From NCBI RefSeq assembly GCF_019457515.1, contig NZ_CP080421.1, positions 1,612,001-1,676,000 of the forward strand: a DNA stretch of 64,000 nucleotides, in the 5' to 3' direction. Made by a program: the position numbers and the translations under genes. Under the pieces are notes generated by a model, which made no database searches, was not told the DNA's origin, and saw only the letters and a program-made list of their open reading frames with translations. Positions 45,640-52,762 of the stretch are shown here, one piece after another. Numbering within the stretch: position 1 is the first letter of the stretch; each line of letters starts with the position of its first letter. Source of the stretch: Shewanella mesophila (GTDB lineage Bacteria; Pseudomonadota; Gammaproteobacteria; Enterobacterales; Shewanellaceae).

Positions 45640-45670
45640 GTTTAGTGTCAATAACGTACTCTATGAGCGA

Positions 45671-46408
45671 TTATTGTGCGTTCAGCTGCTGACCCGTGAT
45701 CTCTTTTGAATCATCACCCATTAAGTACAAGTAGGTTGGCATAATCTCTTCAGGGGTTTTTAGTGTCTGTGGATTTTCAGCCGGATATGCATTGGCGCGC
45801 ATCTTGGTTCGGGTTGCGCCCGGATTAATACTGTTAGCGCGCAGATTAGTACCTTGATATTCATGAGCGATTGATTGCATCATGCCTTCTGTCGCAAATT
45901 TGGATATAGCGTATTCGCCCCAGAACGCACGACCTTGTCGACCAACACCGCTAGAAGTGAAGATGAGTGATGCTAAAGGTGCTTTTTTCAATACAGGTAA
46001 TAGTGCTTTAGTCATCATGATCTCTGCAATCAGGTTTACCTGCATTACCTCTTTAACTGAGTCCATAGAGATATGCTCAAATGGTCCAAGCACTCCAAGT
46101 AGACTGGCGTTATGCAATAAACCATCGAGATGACCAAATTGTTGCTCAATTGTCTCCGCCATATCGATATAGTTTTGTTCGGTGGCACCTTTGAGATCAA
46201 GAGGGACGATGGCTGGAGTGGGATATCCCGCTTGTTCTATCTCGTCATAAACGGCTTCCAATTTTTTTACCGTCTTACCTAACAGAATAACCGTTGCACC
46301 ATGTTCGGCATATGCCAGTGCAGCGGCGCGTCCAATGCCATCACCTGCACCAGTAACCAGAATCGTTTTATCTTTTAGTAAATCTTTTGCTGCCTGATAT
46401 TCCAACAT
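45671..46408 (-). CDS. yciK: YciK family short-chain dehydrogenase/reductase
   Basis: A 245-residue SDR. The nucleotide motif is TGAGDGIGRAAALAYAEHGA (about 20-39), the active-site Ser-Tyr-Lys is in FTSSGVGRQGRAFWGEYAIS with the Lys next, and NPGATRTKMRANAYP follows. This is the YciK branch of uncharacterised oxidoreductases. It probably has an NADP-dependent role on an unknown substrate. Its start is about 60 bases from a PsrA-like box. Confidence 0.88.
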   Translation of the reverse strand: MLEYQAAKDLLKDKTILVTGAGDGIGRAAALAYAEHGATVILLGKTVKKLEAVYDEIEQAGYPTPAIVPLDLKGATEQNYIDMAETIEQQFGHLDGLLHNASLLGVLGPFEHISMDSVKEVMQVNLIAEIMMTKALLPVLKKAPLASLIFTSSGVGRQGRAFWGEYAISKFATEGMMQSIAHEYQGTNLRANSINPGATRTKMRANAYPAENPQTLKTPEEIMPTYLYLMGDDSKEITGQQLNAQ

Positions 46409-46466
46409 GAGTCAAATTTTCCCGTTCGCGGAATTGCCCGCTATTTCTGTGATTTATTCAAGCCTG

Positions 46467-46478
46467 AAACGCCTGTTT
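46467..46478 (+). promoter_or_regulatory. Candidate PsrA operator between yciK and the lipase gene
   Basis: AAACGCCTGTTT fits AAAC-N4-GTTT and is preceded by G. It lies 59 bases from the yciK start and about 190 bases upstream of the lipase start, so it could act on either. Confidence 0.4.
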
Positions 46479-46574
46479 AAAACAAATGATTAATTAACGA
46501 CCATTTATCTAGCCTGTAAGTGTGACAAAAATGTAGCTAACTCAATAATTTTACGTTAACTTGAGCAGAGCTAG

Positions 46575-46623
46575 GGACTTACAAAGTCCTATTGGTCACG
46601 CAAGGAAGACTATTGTGACCAAT
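46575..46623 (+). promoter_or_regulatory. Two hairpins in the lipase leader
   Basis: GGACTT/AAGTCC (46575-46589, 3-base loop) is followed by the 9-bp inverted repeat ATTGGTCAC (46591-46599) / GTGACCAAT (46615-46623). They end 45 bases before the lipase ATG, and GGGGAAAA occurs twice in the remaining leader. If transcribed they could fold as a structured leader or bind a dimeric protein. Confidence 0.45.
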
Positions 46624-46668
46624 TTTTGGGGAAAACAAAATTATTACAACAAGATTTGGGGAAAAAAG

Positions 46669-49161
46669 ATGAAAAGACTCTTTTTGGGTGTCGCAATTGC
46701 ATCCGCATTGGGAATGGCAGGTTGTAGCGAAGACAGTGTTGATGAACTCGTTGATAAGACCGAACCGCTGATCCCTCAATCACATATGGTGTTCGATCCT
46801 GCAAAAGGAAAGGTGCCATTACCCAACGACCTATTGTTTAGCGGTACGCTCGATGGCACCATTAATATTCCTGAAAGCAAAGACCCTGATGCTCCAAGCG
46901 AGGCGAAAGGTGATTACACTGATCCCACAATCGCGCTAGGGGCGTTGGATGGTTGGTCTACTACATCCCCAATTTCTATCACAGTTGAACCTGCAACCGA
47001 TCACGATGGCAATAAGTTATCACTCGCTGCTGCATCCGTGTATCAACCGGGTGCAGTGCGTATGTTTGAAGCCACTGTCGGTGGCCCATTATCGAGTGAT
47101 CCAGAGTGTAAGGCCGCAGCTTCAGTTTCTGCATGTAAAGTGGGCGATGAACTTCAGTTTGGTGTTGATTTTGTCTCTAAAGCATCGGGCAACACGATTG
47201 CGATTGTGCCACTTAAACCGCTAAAAGCGGGTCAATCTTATATTTACGCGACCACAAGCCTTATCCAAGATTCTGAAGGGCGTGCAATTGCTCCCTCTTC
47301 TAGTTATGGTTTGTTAAAATTAGATATTGAGACCAAGCCATTAGAAACCCCTGATCAACTAATGCTACAAACCTTAGTTAATAGTTATGAAAAAGGTATG
47401 GCGGCAGCTCACGGTGTTGATAGTGCAACGATCAGCTATGCAGGTCTATTTACCACTCAGGCTATCAGCGATGTCTATGAAACGACTAAGCTGCTAATGC
47501 TACAAGAAGGCTCTCCATTTGCTCCTTCGATGACAGTCCCCATGCCACATCCATTAGGTTTTACCGTGGCCCAGGCTGCGGGTTTGACGGAAGCCGATGG
47601 CCTTGCTTATGTCGTATCGAGCCTTGCCGATGTTTATGTCGCACAGCTGACGTTGCCGACATATGGACAGTGTAATTCTGTCACATGTAGCAGTATCGAT
47701 GGCTATTGGAAAGCATTAGGCGATAGTCCTGTTTCAGTGTTGTTAGCACTTCAGAATGGCACCATGAGTCAGCAAACTTACGGTGCGCAAGCTATGGGAT
47801 ATGGTATCGACCCCGCAGCAGGTATCGCAAACCCGGCATTACTCGCCGGTAAAACCTGGTTATTGGATGATGGTAGCGCGGCAGATAAAGCGAAACATCT
47901 GACTAAGTTTAATCCGATCCCAGCACCAACGGGGAGTGAAACTGTTCAAGTACTCATCTCTATGCCAAATGCAGAGAGATTAGCCGCTTTTTATAGCGCA
48001 CAAGGTTTACCCTTTACTGCTCCTGCTGCAGGTTGGCCGACAACCATTGCTATGCATGGTTTAGGTGGTGGCAAAGAGATGTCTTTAGCCTATGCGGGAA
48101 GCTATGCCGCAATGGGCGTAGCCACTGTCGCTATCGACATGCCGCTTCACGGGGCACGTTCATTTGATGCTGATGGCGATGGTACCTATGAAGTGTCGGC
48201 GACAGATCCGTCATATGGCGCCGTCGTCGGGACGCCAGATGCATTTACAAAAGGAAGTCCACTTGTCTTTATCAACATCGGTAGTACCTTGTCGGTCAGA
48301 GATAACTTTAGACAAGCGACTGTCGATCATTTAGGTCTTCGTGCGGCACTGACCAGATTAGCGGGTGACCTAGCCGCTGCGCAGATGCCACAGATGTTCG
48401 ACATTACTAAAATTAGCGCGCAAGGCTTGAGTCTTGGGGCGATAGTCGGTACTGACTTTGCCACCTATGCCAGCACAGGTTTAACGCACCCAGAAAATGG
48501 TGCCGATTTAAGCTATGTACATAAGCTCAATGCGGTATCGCTCGTGGCGCCAGCGGGTGGTGTAGCTGGTACCTTTATCGGTTCAGCGACTTTTGGTCCA
48601 GTACTGTTTAACAATGTTACTGCCACTGATACGTTCCAAGCTTTAGTGGATGAAGCCAATAAGAGCACAAACTATGAACCAGGTTCGCCTGAATATGCAG
48701 CGCTTGTTCAGGCGGTATATGCACAGTTCCTACCGACGTTTGCGTTTGCAGTACAAACAGCGGTGGATGGCATGGATCCCATTAACCACGCCGCAGCGTT
48801 AAAAGCGACGGGCTTGCCTGTTCACTTAATTGAAGTCGCAGGTGATGGTAGCAACTTACCGGATCAAGTATTACCCAATAGCGTTGAGAACTTCCCTGTT
48901 TCAGGTACAGAGCCGTTAATCGCAAATCTTGGTCTTGAGTGTGTCGATACGACAACTGCTGGCTCGGGTGCGGTGCGCTTTAGTAAGGGTCATCATAGCT
49001 CAATCGTGAGCCCAAGTGAGATCCCTGGTGTTACCGATGGCAAAGCGGCCGCTGCCACCGTTGAGATGCAACAACAGGTAGCGGCATTTGCATTAACTGC
49101 GGGCAAAGAGCAGGCGAATATTCTGGTTCAAGATAAGTCTGTGATCCTTCCTTGCCAATAA
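46669..49161 (+). CDS. Lipase lipoprotein of the Pla-1/cef family
   Basis: An 830-residue lipoprotein. The start gives a signal peptide ending in the lipobox MAGC (MKRLFLGVAIASALGMAGC), so the open frame from 46561 is not used. The region after IPQSHMVFDPAKGKVPLPND is typical of bacterial virulence-factor lipases. The nucleophile elbow GLSLG (Ser about 588) sits in KISAQGLSLGAIVGTDF, the oxyanion segment is IAMHGLGGGKEMSLAYAGSY, and the probable catalytic His is in FSKGHHSSIVSPSE near 774. It is exported to the outer membrane or surface, where it would hydrolyse lipids. The gene has its own leader and terminator. Confidence 0.88.
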   Translation: MKRLFLGVAIASALGMAGCSEDSVDELVDKTEPLIPQSHMVFDPAKGKVPLPNDLLFSGTLDGTINIPESKDPDAPSEAKGDYTDPTIALGALDGWSTTSPISITVEPATDHDGNKLSLAAASVYQPGAVRMFEATVGGPLSSDPECKAAASVSACKVGDELQFGVDFVSKASGNTIAIVPLKPLKAGQSYIYATTSLIQDSEGRAIAPSSSYGLLKLDIETKPLETPDQLMLQTLVNSYEKGMAAAHGVDSATISYAGLFTTQAISDVYETTKLLMLQEGSPFAPSMTVPMPHPLGFTVAQAAGLTEADGLAYVVSSLADVYVAQLTLPTYGQCNSVTCSSIDGYWKALGDSPVSVLLALQNGTMSQQTYGAQAMGYGIDPAAGIANPALLAGKTWLLDDGSAADKAKHLTKFNPIPAPTGSETVQVLISMPNAERLAAFYSAQGLPFTAPAAGWPTTIAMHGLGGGKEMSLAYAGSYAAMGVATVAIDMPLHGARSFDADGDGTYEVSATDPSYGAVVGTPDAFTKGSPLVFINIGSTLSVRDNFRQATVDHLGLRAALTRLAGDLAAAQMPQMFDITKISAQGLSLGAIVGTDFATYASTGLTHPENGADLSYVHKLNAVSLVAPAGGVAGTFIGSATFGPVLFNNVTATDTFQALVDEANKSTNYEPGSPEYAALVQAVYAQFLPTFAFAVQTAVDGMDPINHAAALKATGLPVHLIEVAGDGSNLPDQVLPNSVENFPVSGTEPLIANLGLECVDTTTAGSGAVRFSKGHHSSIVSPSEIPGVTDGKAAAATVEMQQQVAAFALTAGKEQANILVQDKSVILPCQ

Positions 49162-49185
49162 TATTTATCTGTTAGTGATTAAAAG

Positions 49186-49208
49186 CCCAGCGATTGCTGG
49201 GTTTTTTT
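49186..49208 (+). terminator. Terminator of the lipase gene
   Basis: A 6-bp stem (CCCAGC/GCTGGG) with loop GATT is followed by seven T, just after the lipase stop. Confidence 0.8.
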
Positions 49209-49295
49209 ATTGCTGCGTTTGTTATTCAAAGCAGTGCTGATAGAATAGCCGCTAATTATTTATACATATTAGATCGGCTTAAAACGGAGCTTATT

Positions 49296-50318
49296 TTGGA
49301 ATTTTTGTACGAGTACGGATTGTTTCTGGCTAAAGCGGTAACCATAGTGGTCGCGATTGCGGCTGTAGTCATCATTGTTTTGGCTTCTGCTGTAAAACAA
49401 AAGGCCGATAAGGGCGAGCTTAGGCTGACTAATTTGTCTGAAGATCTTAAATCACTTAAGCATGATTTAAAGGAAGAGTTACTGTCAAAGAAGCAGTTTA
49501 AAGCTTATGAGAAAGCCCTAAAAGCAGAAGAGAAAGCCAAAGAGAAGGCCCAAGATGGATCAGCGTCTGTACCTCGGGTGTTTGTGGTTGATTTTAAGGG
49601 GAGTATCGATGCTGGTGAAGTGGCATCTCTTCGTGAAGAGATCAGCGCCATTTTAGCGATAGCTGAGGACGGCGATGAGGTGATTGTTAACGTTGAGAGC
49701 GGCGGTGGCATGGTGCATGGCTATGGTTTGGCATCGAGCCAGCTTGATCGCTTAAGAAGCGCTGACATTCCTCTGACCATCTGTGTCGATAAGGTTGCTG
49801 CCAGCGGTGGATATATGATGGCGTGTGTGGCTAATAAAATTTACGCCGCGCCTTTCGCGATTGTTGGTTCTATTGGTGTAGTCGCCCAAATTCCTAACTT
49901 TAATCGTTTGCTAAAAAAGCATGATATCGATTATGAGCAGCATACTGCGGGCGATTTTAAACGTACTCTAACTGTGTTTGGGGAAAACACTGATGAAGGG
50001 CGTGAAAAGTTTCAGCAGGAGCTAGAAGAGACTCATGTGCTGTTTAAAGCCTTCATCGCTAAATATCGTCCAGAACTCGATATAGCTAAGGTCGCTACTG
50101 GTGAGCATTGGTATGGCCAACAAGCGTTAGAGCTGGGATTGATCGATGGCTTATCGACCAGCGACGATATTGTCATGAACCTTGCTAAAGATAAAACTGT
50201 GATAAAAGTACGTTACCAGCTAAAGAAAAAGTTAGCCGATAAAATTGCCCACGGTGCCTCTCTTTGTATCAATGCCATTTTTAATCGTATGGCTGAGAAG
50301 AACCAACCTATGAGCTAG
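49296..50318 (+). CDS. sohB: SohB family serine peptidase
   Basis: A 340-residue inner-membrane S49 peptidase. The N-terminal helix (FLAKAVTIVVAIAAVVIIVL) is followed by a Lys/Glu-rich linker, then the SppA-like domain with VESGGGMVHGYGLASSQL and the nucleophile Ser in CVDKVAASGGYMMACVAN, plus GSIGVVAQIPNFNRLLKKHD. Start chosen at TTG 49296: GGAG eight bases upstream, and MEFLYEYG matches SohB N-termini; the open frame reaching 49194 runs through the lipase terminator. It probably degrades signal peptides or membrane peptides. Confidence 0.88.
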   Translation: MEFLYEYGLFLAKAVTIVVAIAAVVIIVLASAVKQKADKGELRLTNLSEDLKSLKHDLKEELLSKKQFKAYEKALKAEEKAKEKAQDGSASVPRVFVVDFKGSIDAGEVASLREEISAILAIAEDGDEVIVNVESGGGMVHGYGLASSQLDRLRSADIPLTICVDKVAASGGYMMACVANKIYAAPFAIVGSIGVVAQIPNFNRLLKKHDIDYEQHTAGDFKRTLTVFGENTDEGREKFQQELEETHVLFKAFIAKYRPELDIAKVATGEHWYGQQALELGLIDGLSTSDDIVMNLAKDKTVIKVRYQLKKKLADKIAHGASLCINAIFNRMAEKNQPMS

Positions 50319-50352
50319 TGAATTTATCTAGCGATTTCAGATAAACCCAATT

Positions 50353-50377
50353 AAAAACCCACATCGTGTGGGTTTTT
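50353..50377 (+). terminator. Terminator of sohB
   Basis: A perfect 11-bp stem (AAAAACCCACA/TGTGGGTTTTT) with loop TCG lies 35 bases beyond the sohB stop. Confidence 0.88.
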
Positions 50378-50474
50378 GATTATTAACAGATCATTATTTA
50401 GCAAAGGGTTTCATTCCTTCCATAAATCTTATACAAAATTAGTACCTAACATCACTTTTTGACGCCTTTCTATC

Positions 50475-51485
50475 ATGAGTCTTCGAAGCTATATCCCGAC
50501 ATTAATGGTGGGCGACCAATCTTATCCTGCCTACGAGTTGGGCAATATTCTTACTTTTATCGAGATAAATCATGGTATTGAACAACAATCGAAATTATGT
50601 GCGGAAATTGGCATCGGTGTAAATGAGCTTAAACTGGTGCAGTTTGTATCGGTTTGGCAGGTAGATTATGCCATGGGGTTCCTGTCTAAGTTAGACTCGG
50701 ACCCAGAGCTTGGGGCAAAACTGGGCGCCACGTATCGTCTTCAAGATCTCGACTTTCTGTTAGGTCATTTGTCAAAGTGTGGCACTTTGGGGGATTGCTT
50801 AGATTTTGTGGTTAGCAGTCCAGCATTAGTCGGCAGTGTGTCCGATACCTTAGTGACAAATACGGAGCGATACCTTCATCTACGTTGGCTCAATACAGGA
50901 AAAATAGTGGGTCACCATTTTGGATTGCAGTTTCAAAACAGTGTTTGCTCTATGCTTGCATTGGCGAGACAGCTAACGTCACAGCCTATTAAGCTTGAAA
51001 ACGTATCTTTGGTAGAAACAGAGTCAGACAGTGTTTTTCTGCAGAGCTTTACGCAAGCTAAGATAAGCTATGAAAGTGAATTTTATGAATGGTCTATAGA
51101 CAGAAACCTATTATCACTTCCCATTACATTTGATTTTAAGCAGCTCTCTTTTGCTCAAAACGACAATCAAGCAAACTCTTTCATTGAGCTAGTACTAAAT
51201 GAGATCAGAAGCCGCTTTCCTCATCCACCTAAACTCGAACAGATGGCACAATGCCAGCAGATATCATCTAGAACCTTTAGGCGGCGCTTAGCCTGCGCAG
51301 GAACCAGTTATCAAAGATTGGTTGACCAAGTGCGTTGTCAAACCGCTATAGCGCTAATTGTCGCAGGGGAAAAAAGTGTCGTTGAAATCTCGGAAGTCAT
51401 GGGATTTAGTGATGTTAGCCATTTTAGACAGAGTTTCAAACATTGGTTAGGCTACCCTCCGGGTTACTTTATTCGCCAGTTATGA
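50475..51485 (+). CDS. AraC family transcriptional regulator
   Basis: A 336-residue regulator. The N-terminal 200 residues fit the Arabinose_bd-type (OruR/ArgR-like) effector domain (LGAKLGATYRLQDLDFLLGH and following). The C-terminal AraC helix-turn-helix pair covers about 240-335: SSRTFRRRLACAGTSYQRLV, then VVEISEVMGFSDVSHFRQSF and KHWLGYPPGYF. It is convergent with the two cytochrome genes, with only 31 bases between stops. Their control is a possible role but not shown. Confidence 0.88.
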   Translation: MSLRSYIPTLMVGDQSYPAYELGNILTFIEINHGIEQQSKLCAEIGIGVNELKLVQFVSVWQVDYAMGFLSKLDSDPELGAKLGATYRLQDLDFLLGHLSKCGTLGDCLDFVVSSPALVGSVSDTLVTNTERYLHLRWLNTGKIVGHHFGLQFQNSVCSMLALARQLTSQPIKLENVSLVETESDSVFLQSFTQAKISYESEFYEWSIDRNLLSLPITFDFKQLSFAQNDNQANSFIELVLNEIRSRFPHPPKLEQMAQCQQISSRTFRRRLACAGTSYQRLVDQVRCQTAIALIVAGEKSVVEISEVMGFSDVSHFRQSFKHWLGYPPGYFIRQL

Positions 51486-51516
51486 GTGGTGCTTATCCCT
51501 CAATGGGCGCAACAAC

Positions 51517-52698
51517 TCATTGCTGACATGTGCCTAGCGTCGGAGATAAGGAATCTATCCACTGACGAATAACCTCCATGGCCTCCACATGGACTAAGGT
51601 ACGTCCAATTGGGGGCATTCTATCTTTGGCGCTGTTTAGCTCTTGTCGATACAGCACAATAGAGTGCTCGGCGTCACCTGGAATAATGTCATAGGAGAGT
51701 CCTTTTTCGCCGCCATCCCACCCGGGAGGCTGTTTACAAATGCCATATTGATAACTGGTGTGATCCACATGAAATCCGAGCCTTAATCCTGAAATACTGG
51801 CAAACCCTTCGGCTCTATGACAGTGCGCACAATTGATATCTAGATATCCTTTCGCACGATTGATAAGTGATGTACTGGTATCGGTTATCGCTGAAGCGGA
51901 GGGGAGTAACGCAATATCCCCTAAGCCAGTTAGCCAATTCTGCTGTTGCCAATAGGTGAGTTGGTTGGTGAGCGTGCCAGCAATTTGGATATCATGATTG
52001 AGTAGCTGAGATTTAAGTCCTATGGGGTTGATGTGGCTGCGCCCATCGATTGTTCGTTGATGACACAGCTTGCACTCGGCTCTGCTGGGTACATGATAGT
52101 TAAAGGTTAGCTGTTCGCCTTGACGATTAAGCGTATGACTAACATCGGCGCCAGCGGATGCCAGCTTGGCTTCTCCTTGGTGCCAAAAATAGGGCAGTGC
52201 AGTCCAACCCGATTCTCTGTGGATAAGGAGGCGGGTTTCGATGATGGTTTCATGCTCACGGCCGCTAAGCGTGGTATCCAACGGAAGGGCAAACGTTTTA
52301 CTCAGGACAGTTCCAACGGGGAGTTCAAAGGTATCGCTCGGATTAAATGTTATCTTGGCGCCGTCAGGCAGGAAAACAAATCGATATTTATTGGCGTAAT
52401 TACTAAATAGTTGTGTTGATAGCTGATAGAGAAACCCACCTTGGCGTGGGTTCTGAGTCGGATCATTTTGGTTGCTAAACAAGCCATATTGCGCAAGTAG
52501 TGGACAGTCTTCAGTCATTAAGGCATCCCAGTTGATCTGGGTATCATCACCAATACAAAGGCTGTCGGGCGTCTCTGGTGTTGTTACTGGCACGCTGGTG
52601 CTTGGATTATTGTTAGGCTGATTATCATCACCGCCGCAAGCACTAAGGAGAGCACATTGAAAAAGTGTGGCGATGATAAGTAGTAATTTGGTGTCCAT
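51517..52698 (-). CDS. SO2930 family diheme c-type cytochrome, lipoprotein
   Basis: The 393-residue product begins with a lipoprotein signal (ALLSAC at 21, followed by GGDD). The cytochrome part starts near 45 (INWDALMTEDCPLLAQYGLF). It carries two CxxCH heme sites, CKLCH (about 208) and CAHCH (about 289, in YLDINCAHCHRAEGFASISG). This matches the SO2930-type diheme family, whose substrate is unknown. Lipidation plus heme suggests electron transfer at the outer membrane or periplasm. It is the second gene of a leftward pair and is related in sequence to the C-terminal half of its neighbour. Confidence 0.87.
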   Translation of the reverse strand: MDTKLLLIIATLFQCALLSACGGDDNQPNNNPSTSVPVTTPETPDSLCIGDDTQINWDALMTEDCPLLAQYGLFSNQNDPTQNPRQGGFLYQLSTQLFSNYANKYRFVFLPDGAKITFNPSDTFELPVGTVLSKTFALPLDTTLSGREHETIIETRLLIHRESGWTALPYFWHQGEAKLASAGADVSHTLNRQGEQLTFNYHVPSRAECKLCHQRTIDGRSHINPIGLKSQLLNHDIQIAGTLTNQLTYWQQQNWLTGLGDIALLPSASAITDTSTSLINRAKGYLDINCAHCHRAEGFASISGLRLGFHVDHTSYQYGICKQPPGWDGGEKGLSYDIIPGDAEHSIVLYRQELNSAKDRMPPIGRTLVHVEAMEVIRQWIDSLSPTLGTCQQ

Positions 52699-52762
52699 AA
52701 CGGCTCTTTACTGAGGATGTGAGTAAAAAGAAAGGCTACCAACTGGCAGCCTTATGCTTAAT

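Noticed and set aside
46561..46668. Longer lipase start at 46561
   Set aside because: It would place 36 residues before a clear lipoprotein signal peptide and would run through the leader hairpins.
49194..49295. Longer sohB start at 49194
   Set aside because: It begins within the lipase terminator; the TTG at 49296 has a ribosome site and the family N-terminus.
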